A DNA stretch of 64,000 nucleotides, taken from the NCBI GenBank assembly GCA_937894725.1, contig CALAYL010000005.1:21172-85171 (forward strand). The letters are read 5' to 3'. A model generated the notes under the pieces. That model did no database searches, was not told the DNA's origin, and saw only the letters and a list, made by a program, of their open reading frames with translations. The stretch is from an uncultured Bacteroidota bacterium (GTDB taxonomy: Bacteria; Bacteroidota; Bacteroidia; Chitinophagales; LD1). The position numbers and the translations under genes were made by a program. Shown piece by piece: positions 43,213-52,466 of the stretch. Position 1 is the first letter of the stretch, and every line of letters begins with the position of its first letter.

Positions 43213-44309
43213 TGATACCTTACTTAGACCTCAAGAAAATAAACCTTAAATACGAAACTGCATTTAAAACTGCATTTGAAGATGTATTATACTCTGGCTG
43301 GTACATTTTAGGTCAATCTGTAGATACATTCGAAAACGAATATGCTTTTTTTTCACAAACCAAACACGCCATAGGCGTAGCCAACGGGCTAGATGCGCTT
43401 ATCTTATCTTTAAAATCTTTAGGTGTTGGGGTTGGTGATGAAGTAATCGTTCCATCAAACACGTATATTGCTTCATGGCTTGCTGTTTCTTTTCTAGGAT
43501 CTACTCCTGTGCCTGTAGAACCTAGGATTGACACCTACAACATAAACCCCGATTTAATAGAGCAGGCAATTACAAAAAACACCAAGGTGATAATGCCCGT
43601 GAATCTATATGGTCAAGCTGCTGAACTAGACGAAATCTGTAAAATAGCCAAGAAATACAACTTATACGTAGTCGAAGATAATGCCCAGTCACAAGGTGCA
43701 AGCTACAAAGAAAAGCCAGCAGGAAGCTGGGGAGATATAAATGCTACTAGTTTTTATCCTGGCAAAAATCTTGGTGCGCTAGGAGATGGTGGCGCTATCA
43801 CTACCGATAATGAAGCGTTTAGCAAAATGGTCAAAATGCTCAGAAACTATGGCTCTGAAAAAAAGTACTATAATCAAGTAAAGGGATTTAACTCTCGACT
43901 TGATGAACTACAAGCCGCACTGCTTTCAATCAAGCTCAAATCGCTCACAGAAGAAAATAACGAGCGTATAAAGTGGGCCTCTGTTTACAATACAGAACTT
44001 CAAGGCGTAGGTGATTTGATGTTGCCTGCTTTAGCACCACATGCTAGCTCAGTATATCATATCTATCAAATACGCACAAGCAAAAGAGACGAACTTATGC
44101 AATATCTTTCTAAAAACGAGATTGGCCATATTATTCATTATCCTGTGCCACCACATTTACAAGAAGCCTACCAAGAAATGGGATTTAAAAAAGGGGATTT
44201 CCCGATAGCAGAAGAAATAGCTCAGACCTGTCTCAGCATTCCCCTTTACCCGGGCATTTGTCAATCACATATTGAGCATGTTATCAGCACTATCAAGCAC
44301 TTCTATTAA
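43212..44309 (+). CDS. FdtB/QdtB-like PLP-dependent sugar aminotransferase (DegT/DnrJ/EryC1 family)
   Basis: The 365-residue protein begins MIPYLDLKKINLKYETAF and has the DegT-family landmarks GVANGLDALILSLK, VVEDNAQSQGASY and the PLP lysine in SFYPGKNLGALGDGGAI. It ends with PHLQEAYQEMGFKKGDFP and SIPLYPG. It would transfer an amino group from glutamate to the 3-keto sugar made by the ketoisomerase two genes upstream. Its start codon overlaps the preceding stop by one base. Length is normal. Together the three genes make a dTDP-3-acetamido-3,6-dideoxyhexose. Confidence 0.9.
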   Translation: MIPYLDLKKINLKYETAFKTAFEDVLYSGWYILGQSVDTFENEYAFFSQTKHAIGVANGLDALILSLKSLGVGVGDEVIVPSNTYIASWLAVSFLGSTPVPVEPRIDTYNINPDLIEQAITKNTKVIMPVNLYGQAAELDEICKIAKKYNLYVVEDNAQSQGASYKEKPAGSWGDINATSFYPGKNLGALGDGGAITTDNEAFSKMVKMLRNYGSEKKYYNQVKGFNSRLDELQAALLSIKLKSLTEENNERIKWASVYNTELQGVGDLMLPALAPHASSVYHIYQIRTSKRDELMQYLSKNEIGHIIHYPVPPHLQEAYQEMGFKKGDFPIAEEIAQTCLSIPLYPGICQSHIEHVISTIKHFY

Positions 44310-44321
44310 TCTCACTCAAAA

Positions 44322-45578
44322 ATGTCGAGAAGCAAAATAGACCTATTCTATAAATTACTATTTACAATGGTACTTTATTGTTGTATTGCTATTTTATACC
44401 TATATCGACCATTTTTTTTCCTTTTTGATATCATCAAACTTCGCAAACTCCTTTCATCAGACAAAAAGAAAATCCTCTTTATTGAAAATCAAACTTCAGC
44501 GCAGGCAGGCGGATATTACCGTGTTGAAATTGTTAGGGAAAGGCTCGAAAAAGATGGCTTCTACACTGTGCTAGATTGCTGCTTTTCTGATGAACAATTC
44601 AAAAAGTTAAAAAAAGGGGAAAATACTTTTGGGTATTTAACATTAATGATCGTAAAAAAAACACTTTCGATTTTCAAAGCCTACTTTTTCGATTTAGTAA
44701 TAGTAAGAAGAGAATTGCTTCACGCCTGTAACTATGGTGGATTGCTATTTGAAAAAACATTACATAAAGCCAATTCAAAAGTGATCCTTGACATGGATGA
44801 CTATATGCCAGATTTAAGGAGAAACGAGAAAGAAGATGCTGCGCTTATATACAATAGAATAAATTTTTTCAACCTTAATAAAACGAATGACTCGTTCAGC
44901 GTATATCAATATTACACACTCGCCCTTCCTACCTTTTATCCTCCTATTTATCTTGAAAACCCCGCTATTCATCCCAATAATGTTTACATTTTCCCAATGT
45001 GTGTCGATTATGAAAAACACTTAAAGAAATATGACAATACGGGACATCTCAAAAAGGTAGGTTGGGTATCACAAAAAAACCACTTTCCTAGGCTAAATCA
45101 AATAGTTCCTGCATTAAATACAGCATTCAAAACTCTCCCATTTACGCTTACAGTTATTGCTGACGATGAATACAAAAATGACAATCTTTTAGCTCCAGTA
45201 GAAAACATAATGTGGACTAGAGAAAGTGAGCTAAATGAGATGCTGCGTCTAGATGTTGGTATCGCCCCCATTTTTGCAGAAAGGAGTGCATTGGAGAGAA
45301 AGGGTACTTTCAAACTACTACAATACATGTCGGTAGGGTTAGTTTCACTGTCAACTGCATTTAATTACACAGAAGATTTGATCAAAGATGGAAAAAATGG
45401 ATACCTAGCATACAGTATTGAAGATTGGGGAGAAAAGCTTTCCAAGATTTTAAAACTAGATGATGCTCAAATGAGTGAAGTTGGAAACCTTGCTTATACA
45501 ACCTTTTACACAAGACACCATATTGATCGTCAATACGAACCGTTAAGATCATTTTACACAAAAGTAATCAACGACTAA
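44322..45578 (+). CDS. Glycosyltransferase, GT-B type, with N-terminal membrane anchor
   Basis: The 418-residue protein has an N-terminal hydrophobic segment (about 10-36). A GT-B-like body follows, with SAQAGGYYRVEIVRERL, IVRRELLH, LDMDDYMPDLRR and the donor-site region FAERSALERKGTFKLLQYMSVG, resembling the E-x7-E region of retaining family 4 enzymes. It is distantly related to the glycosyltransferase at 52467 (shared RREL/QREL, D-D-D and EGK/ERKG..K.L.YM patterns). It probably works at the cytoplasmic face on the lipid-linked repeat unit. Donor and acceptor are unknown. It is 12 bases after the aminotransferase gene. Confidence 0.75.
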   Translation: MSRSKIDLFYKLLFTMVLYCCIAILYLYRPFFFLFDIIKLRKLLSSDKKKILFIENQTSAQAGGYYRVEIVRERLEKDGFYTVLDCCFSDEQFKKLKKGENTFGYLTLMIVKKTLSIFKAYFFDLVIVRRELLHACNYGGLLFEKTLHKANSKVILDMDDYMPDLRRNEKEDAALIYNRINFFNLNKTNDSFSVYQYYTLALPTFYPPIYLENPAIHPNNVYIFPMCVDYEKHLKKYDNTGHLKKVGWVSQKNHFPRLNQIVPALNTAFKTLPFTLTVIADDEYKNDNLLAPVENIMWTRESELNEMLRLDVGIAPIFAERSALERKGTFKLLQYMSVGLVSLSTAFNYTEDLIKDGKNGYLAYSIEDWGEKLSKILKLDDAQMSEVGNLAYTTFYTRHHIDRQYEPLRSFYTKVIND

Positions 45579-45688
45579 CTACTTTTACAAATTTTGTTCG
45601 TGCTATTATCACGCTTATAAAAATGAAGAAAAGAAAAAGCGCATATGAGAGCCTAATACTCCCCTTCAAACCATAATTATACTTTAGC

Positions 45689-45718
45689 TTGGTCAATCAA
45701 AATTATTTGCCAATTTTG
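45689..45718 (+). promoter_or_regulatory. Candidate promoter (TTG-N19-CAATTTTG)
   Basis: TTG at 45689-45691 and CAATTTTG at 45711-45718 match the -33/-7 consensus with one mismatch and a 19-base spacer. They sit 35 bases before the ATG at 45754, in a 175-base gap that otherwise shows no feature. This would begin a second transcription unit in the locus. Confidence 0.45.
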
Positions 45719-45753
45719 CTCTAGATAGCAACTAAATTAAATCAAAATAGCAA

Positions 45754-46929
45754 ATGGCTAAAGTAGCGGTATTACTTAATGGGAGCATAAGCCATGACTC
45801 AAGAGTGATTAAGTCAATCAAAACAATGGCAAAAATGCACCAAGTTGATTTGTTTTATATCAATGGGGAGAAAAATGATTCGCTAATCTTTAAAAACTTA
45901 CCTGTAGGTTTACATTCTACCCCTCATCTTGACCCATTTTTTTCAAGAATATTGAGGCATACCTTTTTTTATAATGAGTTTTTATTTCTCGAAAAAACAG
46001 TTTTAAAAAACAATGTGATCTACGATTTCATTGTAGCAAATGACTTACCTTGTCTCAAGCCAGCTGTAGCTTTAAAAAAAAGAATGAAAGCTAAACTGAT
46101 TTACGATTCTCACGAAATATATACTGAAACTTTAAATCAGTTTTTCCCTAAAAATCCTCCATTTTTTAAAAAGCCGATTTTTGATTTTTCACTATCAGCA
46201 ATGCGATTCTTAGGGGAAAGAGAAGAAAAAAAACTACTTTATTCAGTTGACCATTTTATTACCGTAGGAGAGGGCTTGAAAATATATTTTACCAAAAAAT
46301 ATGGATTTGCCGACATTAAGGTGGTTATGAATTGTCCATCTTTAGATACTATCACCACTAAAGCAGTTGACCTTCATTCGCTGCTAAAAATAGCCCCTGG
46401 CCAATTCATTGTTATTTACCAAGGTACGCTAAATCAAGGACGAGGGCTCGACACACTTATTAAAGCCTTTTCTGAAGTTGATAAACACATATCGCTAGTT
46501 ATCTTAGGCGATGGCCCATTTCTTGATTATTTAGTACAACTTACAACGCAATTGGGATTAGAGGATCGAGTTTACTTTCACAAAAGTGTTCCTCTTGAAG
46601 AGCTAGCAGGATATACTAAAGGTGCAGATATAGGAATCAGCTTACTTGAAGATTTCAACTTAAGTAAAAAATATGCTGCACCGAATAAATTGTTTGAATA
46701 TTTGCATGCTGGCCTACCTGTAATAATTAATGACACTTTTGAATCAGAAATCGTATTTAACAAATATAAGATTGGTAAACTCACAAAAATGGATTCAAAC
46801 GTATTGGCTGCATCTATAAACACAGTATCAAAAGAAAACCTAGAACAATATAGAGAAGAGTGCAAAAAGGCTGCTCAAGAATACTGTTGGGAGAAACAAG
46901 AAAAAGTTTTGTTAGCGCTTTTAAAATGA
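45754..46929 (+). CDS. Glycosyltransferase family 4 protein
   Basis: The 391-residue protein has a GT-B fold pattern. The N-terminal domain has LLNGSISHDSRVIKSIKTM and DFIVANDLPCLKPAVAL, then AKLIYDSHEIYTE. The C-terminal domain has IVIYQGTLNQGRGLDTLIKA, SLVILGDGPF, and the donor-binding YAAPNKLFEYLHAGLPVI with E residues placed as in GT4 enzymes. It transfers a sugar from a nucleotide donor, probably to the growing repeat unit. The specific sugar is unknown. It begins a run of five plus-strand genes that ends with the methyltransferase at 49666. Confidence 0.85.
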   Translation: MAKVAVLLNGSISHDSRVIKSIKTMAKMHQVDLFYINGEKNDSLIFKNLPVGLHSTPHLDPFFSRILRHTFFYNEFLFLEKTVLKNNVIYDFIVANDLPCLKPAVALKKRMKAKLIYDSHEIYTETLNQFFPKNPPFFKKPIFDFSLSAMRFLGEREEKKLLYSVDHFITVGEGLKIYFTKKYGFADIKVVMNCPSLDTITTKAVDLHSLLKIAPGQFIVIYQGTLNQGRGLDTLIKAFSEVDKHISLVILGDGPFLDYLVQLTTQLGLEDRVYFHKSVPLEELAGYTKGADIGISLLEDFNLSKKYAAPNKLFEYLHAGLPVIINDTFESEIVFNKYKIGKLTKMDSNVLAASINTVSKENLEQYREECKKAAQEYCWEKQEKVLLALLK

Positions 46930-46995
46930 GTACCGTATTCCTATTTTGTCTTTCGATAATAAACACTATTCCTAATCTCTAGATCAACAAATACG

Positions 46996-47634
46996 ATGCA
47001 AATGGACAAGAAAAAAATACTCGTATTGGCTCCACATACTGACGATGGGGAGTTTGGGTGTGGAGGGACTATTAACAAATTGGTAGAGCAAGGAAATCAA
47101 GTTTACTATACTGCATTTTCAGCATGCGAACAATCGGTATTCCCCCAGTTTCCAAAGGACATTTTGATTACAGAAGTTAAGGAGGCCACTAAAGAACTTG
47201 GCATTTTGGCTGAAAACTTAATTCTATTCAACTATGAAGTAAGAACATTCAACTATAGAAGACAAGAGATACTCGAAGATTTGATAAGACTTAGAAAAGA
47301 TATCAATCCTGATATCATTTTCATGCCCACACTACATGATTTACATCAAGACCATCACACTATCGCCACCGAAGGGTTACGTGCTTTTAAAAACAAAACA
47401 ATCTTAGCTTATGAGATGCTTTGGAATAATCTAAACTTCAATACATCTACTTTTCATATACTATCTGAGCACAATATCCAAAAGAAAATAAATGCGCTTA
47501 AGAGGTATCAATCTCAGGCGCATCGTACTTATGCAGACGAAAATTTCATAACATCTTTGGCTACAGTCAGAGGTGTTCAGATAGGTGTAAAATATGCCGA
47601 ATGCTTTGAGACAATTCGATTGGTTTATGATTAG
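46996..47634 (+). CDS. PIG-L family N-deacetylase
   Basis: The 212-residue protein has the zinc-binding PHTDDGEFGCGGT (PHxDD motif) near residue 13 and the second metal motif LHDLHQDHHTI (HxxH) near 112. PIG-L enzymes remove acetyl groups from N-acetylglucosamine-type sugars. There is no signal peptide, so it acts in the cytoplasm on a nucleotide sugar or lipid-linked sugar. It lies 23 bases before an LpxD-like acyltransferase gene, suggesting deacetylation followed by attachment of another acyl group. An ATG six bases downstream is an alternative start. Confidence 0.88.
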   Translation: MQMDKKKILVLAPHTDDGEFGCGGTINKLVEQGNQVYYTAFSACEQSVFPQFPKDILITEVKEATKELGILAENLILFNYEVRTFNYRRQEILEDLIRLRKDINPDIIFMPTLHDLHQDHHTIATEGLRAFKNKTILAYEMLWNNLNFNTSTFHILSEHNIQKKINALKRYQSQAHRTYADENFITSLATVRGVQIGVKYAECFETIRLVYD

Positions 47635-47657
47635 TTTTCCTTTATAAAATACAGCGT

Positions 47658-48560
47658 ATGATATTGCTCAACGATATAATAGACTTCATTAAACCTCTTC
47701 AATTTATAGGCGATACAAAGCAACATATTGAAGAGTTTGCAACTTTAGAGCAGGTATCAAATCCATCTCAATTAATTTGGGTAAGTGATAAGCATTTAAA
47801 CAGACTTTCAGCACTGGCATCTGCTACAATTATATGCTCAGATAATGCAGATAAAAAAATATTTAGCCCCAACTCAAATTATATCGTTGTAAACAATCCT
47901 AGACAAGCCTTTCAAAAAATTCTCGCTCATTTTTTTGTTGAAAAATTAATGCCTGCTACTATCTCTGAGCGTGCTGTCATACATCCATCTGTGTTGATTG
48001 GTAAAAATGTTTCGATAGGACATCATACTGTGATTGAAGCGGGCTGTACCATTGGAGACGATGTCATCATCGGAAACAACAATGTATTGCTCGCCAAAAC
48101 AACCATCGGGAATAACGTAAAAATAGGCAACAACAACACCATAGGTGGGGTAGGATTTGGGTATGAAAAAAATGATGAAGGGAACTTCGACTTAATACCA
48201 CACATCGGCAGTGTACAAATTTGCGATAGCGTGGAGATAGGAAATAATACATGTATCGATAGGGCAGTAATTGGCAAAACACGACTAGAAGAAAATTGTA
48301 AAATTGATAATCTAGTGCATATAGCTCATGGCGTAACGATAGGAAAAAACACCTTGATAATAGCCAATACAATGATAGCCGGAAGCACAAAAATAGGAGA
48401 AAACTGCTGGATTGCTCCATCTTCGTCTATCAACAATAAGCTTACTATAGCGGCTAATACACTTGTAGGCACAGGCGCAGTGGTACTAAAAGATTCAACT
48501 TCTGGGCAAATATTGGTCGGAAATCCAGCAAAGCCTTTAGTGGAAAAACAAGTCGATTAA
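47658..48560 (+). CDS. LpxD-like left-handed beta-helix N-acyltransferase
   Basis: The 300-residue protein has a small N-terminal domain (about 1-95) and a hexapeptide-repeat helix. The LpxD features are clear: GVGFGYEKNDEGNFDLIPH, VEIGNNTCIDRAVIG, and NLVHIAHGVTIG with the catalytic His of the IAH motif. It is shorter than typical LpxD (about 340) and lacks the usual C-terminal helices. It sits in a sugar locus, not an lpx cluster. It probably transfers an acyl or acetyl group to an amino sugar of the repeat unit after PIG-L deacetylation. A true lipid A LpxD role is possible but less likely here. Confidence 0.78.
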   Translation: MILLNDIIDFIKPLQFIGDTKQHIEEFATLEQVSNPSQLIWVSDKHLNRLSALASATIICSDNADKKIFSPNSNYIVVNNPRQAFQKILAHFFVEKLMPATISERAVIHPSVLIGKNVSIGHHTVIEAGCTIGDDVIIGNNNVLLAKTTIGNNVKIGNNNTIGGVGFGYEKNDEGNFDLIPHIGSVQICDSVEIGNNTCIDRAVIGKTRLEENCKIDNLVHIAHGVTIGKNTLIIANTMIAGSTKIGENCWIAPSSSINNKLTIAANTLVGTGAVVLKDSTSGQILVGNPAKPLVEKQVD

Positions 48561-48617
48561 CCAAAAGATATTTTGCTTAATGTAATTCAGTATATTGGCA
48601 AAAAATTCCATTCATCA

Positions 48618-49571
48618 ATGAAAACCATACTAGTCACAGGTTGTGCTGGATTTATTGGATCAAACTTATCGCTTAGCCTACTAAAAAAGGGCAATAAAGT
48701 AATCGGTATAGACAATTTTGATGCATATTATGCTAAATCATTGAAAGAGGAGAATCTCGAAAAACTAAAGACTTTTCCGTTATTCGATTTCTTACCTATA
48801 GACATTACCGAAAAAGATGTGTATAAACAACTCCCTACGACCATTGACTTAGTTGTTCATCTAGCTGGAAAAGCAGGCGTTTTACCGTCCCTTAAAGACT
48901 CAAATGGCTACATCAATACAAATATTGTTGGAACAAATTTATTGCTCGAATGGATGAATGAACACAATATAAAAAAATTGATTTTCGCATCTTCATCATC
49001 CGTATATGGCAATAACAAAAAGATTCCATTTGCAGAGGAAGATGCAGTAAATGAGCAGATTTCACCATATGCTTTTACTAATCGGGCATGTGAATTGATG
49101 AATTATAACTACCATTTCCTTTACCATTTTGACATCATCAATTTGCGATTTTTTACTGTATATGGCCCATCGCAAAGACCCGATTTAGCTATCCATAAAT
49201 TTTTTACTTTAATAAAACAAAACAAACCCATTGAGATGTATGGAGATGGGACTACAGCTAGGGATTATACCTATATTGACGATATAGTGTCTGGAATCGA
49301 AGGAGCTATACACTTTGTTTTGTCGAATACAGCAGTTTATGAAATTGTAAATTTAGGCAACAATACGCCTGTGTCTCTACATACACTCATTCACAACATA
49401 TATGAGCTACTAGGCAAATCACCTAACATTGTAACCAAGCCAATGCAAGCAGGTGATGTCAACCTCACTTATGCTGATATTTCAAAAGCAAAAAGACTAT
49501 TTGGATACTCCCCTACTACATCTCTAAAAGATGGACTCATTAAATTCAAACAGTGGCATGAAAGAAACTAA
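48618..49571 (+). CDS. NAD-dependent epimerase/dehydratase family protein (UDP-glucuronate 4-epimerase-like), catalytic Lys replaced
   Basis: The start is the ATG at 48618 (MKTILVTGCAGFIGSNL). The 317-residue extended short-chain dehydrogenase resembles UDP-glucuronate 4-epimerases: GIDNFDAYYAKSLK, HLAGKAGVLPSL, ASSSSVYG, LRFFTVYGPSQRPDLAI and DGTTARDYTYIDD. The catalytic YxxxK motif reads YAFTN (Tyr151, Asn155), with Arg156 next to it. The usual lysine, which anchors the nicotinamide ribose and lowers the tyrosine pKa, is missing. The enzyme may be altered, inactive or use the arginine. It lies in the polysaccharide locus after the LpxD-like gene. Confidence 0.85.
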   Translation: MKTILVTGCAGFIGSNLSLSLLKKGNKVIGIDNFDAYYAKSLKEENLEKLKTFPLFDFLPIDITEKDVYKQLPTTIDLVVHLAGKAGVLPSLKDSNGYINTNIVGTNLLLEWMNEHNIKKLIFASSSSVYGNNKKIPFAEEDAVNEQISPYAFTNRACELMNYNYHFLYHFDIINLRFFTVYGPSQRPDLAIHKFFTLIKQNKPIEMYGDGTTARDYTYIDDIVSGIEGAIHFVLSNTAVYEIVNLGNNTPVSLHTLIHNIYELLGKSPNIVTKPMQAGDVNLTYADISKAKRLFGYSPTTSLKDGLIKFKQWHERN

Positions 49572-49665
49572 AAACAATATATCCGATTCAGTTCATAAGA
49601 GTGTAACTTGCCATTTTACAGCACTATTCCAAAGTATAAAAAAAATCATCAACGTATTTTAGTCT

Positions 49666-50538
49666 ATGAATAACAAACATCAAAACTGCCTAATCTGCCA
49701 TTCCTCCGATATAGCGCTTTATGGCAAATATCTAAATAATGGTCTTCTCAAATGCAATGACTGTGGTTTTTTCTTTGCTCAGCAAATACCAACAGTCGAA
49801 GAGCTAATAGCACATTACGAAGGATACGGCAGAAACGATTATCTATCGCCTGTTACAATTAGCAGATACAATGAAATTTTGGACTCTTTTGAGCCGTATC
49901 GAAAGACAAATAAATTGATAGATGTAGGCTGTGGCATAGGTTTTTTCTTAGATGTAGCAAAACAAAGAGGATGGGATGTATATGGCACTGAATATACAGA
50001 TGAGGCCATTAAAATATGTAGGGAAAAAGGGTTTACGATGCACCAAGGTCCGTTAAATACAGATAACTATCCGCTAGAATCTTTTGATGTAATTACCTCA
50101 TTTGAAGTGATGGAGCATATCAACAACCCTATAGAAGAAGTCAATAAGTTCAATAAGTTATTAAGAAAAGATGGTTTATTCTATTTCACAACACCAAATT
50201 TTAATGCTCTTGAACGCATGTATCTCAAAGAGCATTATTCCGTAGTAGTGTACCCAGAGCATCTCTCCTACTATACAAAAAAAACAGCACAACGACTACT
50301 CGAAAATAATGGATTTAAAAAACTTAAAATGGCTACAACTGGTTTCAGTATTTCATTAATCAATTCCAGAAAAGAGGATGTATCCGTACAATATGTAGCC
50401 GAAAACAATACTGATGACAAAATCAGAAATTTAACTGAATCTAATCCCATAGCTAAAGTTGGCAAAGGATTAGTAAACACTTGCCTAGACCTTTTAGGGG
50501 TGGGCAATTCACTCAAAGGGTATTTTATCAAAAAATAA
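49666..50538 (+). CDS. Class I SAM-dependent methyltransferase with N-terminal zinc ribbon
   Basis: The 290-residue protein begins with two CxxC pairs (Cys8/Cys11 and Cys30/Cys33), a probable zinc ribbon. A Rossmann methyltransferase domain with motif I LIDVGCGIGFFLDVAKQRG follows, then YGTEYTDEAIKIC, FDVITSFEVMEHINNPIEEV and LLRKDGLFYFTTPN. This layout is common in polysaccharide loci, where such enzymes methylate nucleotide sugars or repeat-unit sugars. The acceptor is unknown. It ends 29 bases before the asparagine-synthase-like gene. Confidence 0.83.
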   Translation: MNNKHQNCLICHSSDIALYGKYLNNGLLKCNDCGFFFAQQIPTVEELIAHYEGYGRNDYLSPVTISRYNEILDSFEPYRKTNKLIDVGCGIGFFLDVAKQRGWDVYGTEYTDEAIKICREKGFTMHQGPLNTDNYPLESFDVITSFEVMEHINNPIEEVNKFNKLLRKDGLFYFTTPNFNALERMYLKEHYSVVVYPEHLSYYTKKTAQRLLENNGFKKLKMATTGFSISLINSRKEDVSVQYVAENNTDDKIRNLTESNPIAKVGKGLVNTCLDLLGVGNSLKGYFIKK

Positions 50539-50567
50539 ACAACAATTCATCTCCATATTTCATTTTT

Positions 50568-52457
50568 ATGTGTGGTATAACCGGCCTGTATAGTTTCAAA
50601 GGAGCATTGCCTCATCATCTCATCAATGAGATGACAAATGCAATTGCACATCGAGGTCCTGATGCAGATGGCTTTTTTGAAAATGAATCTAGTAGTTGCC
50701 ATTTAGGACATCGCAGATTGAGCATTATAGATCTAAGAAGTGCAGCCAACCAACCCATGACCTCCGCATGCCAAAGATATGTGATAGTATATAATGGTGA
50801 AGTGTATAACTTCAATAAAATAAAACAAGAAATATTAACGCAAAAAAATATTGAGTTTAAAACAACTTCCGACACCGAAGTTATTCTTGAGGCATTTGCA
50901 TTGTGGGGAAAAGATTTCGTAAACAAACTCAATGGAATGTTTGCCATTGCTATTTTTGATAAGCAAACAGCAACGTTATTTATCTATCGAGATAGAGTGG
51001 GTATTAAACCACTATATTATATACTGAATGAAGAAATTTTTGCCTTTGCATCAGAGCTAAAATCAATCACCACACTGTCAAAATCTATAGGCAAGTTTAC
51101 ACTCAACAAAACTGCCATTAACTACTTTTTAAGATTGGGTTACATACCTGCTCCTCATTCGATTTTCAACGAAGTGAAAAAATTTGACGCTGGCAACTAT
51201 GCTGAAATTTCTCCTGATGGCACTATGAGTACTACCAATTATTGGAAGCTCTCAGATAAAATAAAAAACTCTGTAGTAGCAGATGAAACCCAAGCTAAAT
51301 CGGAGTTGAAAGACCTGCTCCAAAGTAGCGTAAAGTATCGAATGATTAGCGATGTGCCTTTTGGCGTTTTTTTAAGTGGAGGTATAGATTCTTCTACTAT
51401 AGCCGCCATAGCCCAGCAGCAAAGTGCGACTCCTATCAACACATTTTCTATTGGATTTAACGAAGCCAAATACAACGAAAGTCAACATGCCGCTAGCATA
51501 GCCAAAACATTAGGTACAAACCACCACGAGTTCATCGTTTCATACAAAGAGGCTATTGATTTGTTTGATAGTGTGCTTGATAGTTATGATGAGCCCTTTT
51601 CAGACTCGTCCGCTATCCCTACCATGCTAGTATCTAAGATGGCAAAAAAATATGTTACCATGACATTGTCTGGAGATGGTGGTGACGAACAGTTTTTGGG
51701 TTATGGTGCTTATAATTGGGCAAAAAGACTTGACAACCCGCTACTCAAAAATAGTAGAAAACTTATAAAACCATTACTTGCGGCTACAAATAGCAACCGT
51801 TTCAAAAGAGTGTCCGAGATGTTTGCCTTTACAAAAGAGACAGACTTAAAAAGCCATATCTTTTCGGTTGAACAATATTACTATTCAAATCGAGAGCTTA
51901 AAAACACGATAAAGGACAATTTGTATGAACCACTTGCTTTTCAGCATATAGAAAGCAATAGAAATTTGAGCAGTACTGAAAAGCAAGCCATTTTTGATAT
52001 GCAATATTATCTCCGAGATGATCTGCTCGTAAAAGTAGATAGAGCTACAATGAAGTATTCTCTTGAGACAAGAGTACCTCTGTTAGATCATAGGATTGTG
52101 GAATATAGTTTAAATCTCCGTCAAGATTTAAAAATCAAAAATGGAGAAAGCAAATACATATTAAAACGAGTCTTGTTTTCATACCTTCCCAAAGAGCTAT
52201 TCGATAGACCCAAGTGGGGATTTGGACTGCCTATCAGACAATGGCTCAAAGGAGAAATGCGCTATTTGATAGACGATTATCTGAGCAATGAAAAATTGGT
52301 GAAATTTGATTTCTACAACCTTGATGAGATCAACAATTTAAAAGAACGCTATTATAATGGAGAAGATTTTCTATTCAATAAAATTTGGGCTATTATCATT
52401 TTAAATCAATGGCTCGAAAAAAACACAATCCATTTAAAAACGCTTCAAGCACTTTGA
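50568..52457 (+). CDS. Asparagine synthase (glutamine-hydrolysing)-like amidotransferase
   Basis: The start is the ATG at 50568, which exposes Cys2 (MCGITGLYSF), the glutaminase nucleophile after removal of Met1. Upstream codons overlap the methyltransferase gene. The 629-residue protein has a class II glutamine amidotransferase domain (AHRGPDADG, HRRLSIIDL, YNGEVYNF) and an ATP-pyrophosphatase synthase domain (PFGVFLSGGIDSSTIAAI, LSGDGGDEQFLGYG). AsnB-family enzymes in sugar loci often amidate uronic acids (as WbpS-type proteins do). With a WlbA-like gene in the same locus, amidation of a diacetamido-uronic acid is plausible. Plain asparagine synthesis remains possible. Confidence 0.87.
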   Translation: MCGITGLYSFKGALPHHLINEMTNAIAHRGPDADGFFENESSSCHLGHRRLSIIDLRSAANQPMTSACQRYVIVYNGEVYNFNKIKQEILTQKNIEFKTTSDTEVILEAFALWGKDFVNKLNGMFAIAIFDKQTATLFIYRDRVGIKPLYYILNEEIFAFASELKSITTLSKSIGKFTLNKTAINYFLRLGYIPAPHSIFNEVKKFDAGNYAEISPDGTMSTTNYWKLSDKIKNSVVADETQAKSELKDLLQSSVKYRMISDVPFGVFLSGGIDSSTIAAIAQQQSATPINTFSIGFNEAKYNESQHAASIAKTLGTNHHEFIVSYKEAIDLFDSVLDSYDEPFSDSSAIPTMLVSKMAKKYVTMTLSGDGGDEQFLGYGAYNWAKRLDNPLLKNSRKLIKPLLAATNSNRFKRVSEMFAFTKETDLKSHIFSVEQYYYSNRELKNTIKDNLYEPLAFQHIESNRNLSSTEKQAIFDMQYYLRDDLLVKVDRATMKYSLETRVPLLDHRIVEYSLNLRQDLKIKNGESKYILKRVLFSYLPKELFDRPKWGFGLPIRQWLKGEMRYLIDDYLSNEKLVKFDFYNLDEINNLKERYYNGEDFLFNKIWAIIILNQWLEKNTIHLKTLQAL

Positions 52458-52466
52458 TAAAAAATC

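Noticed and set aside
45579..45753. Intergenic gap of 175 bases examined for RNA genes
   Set aside because: There is no cloverleaf, riboswitch core or stable hairpin. Only the candidate promoter at 45689-45718 is supported.
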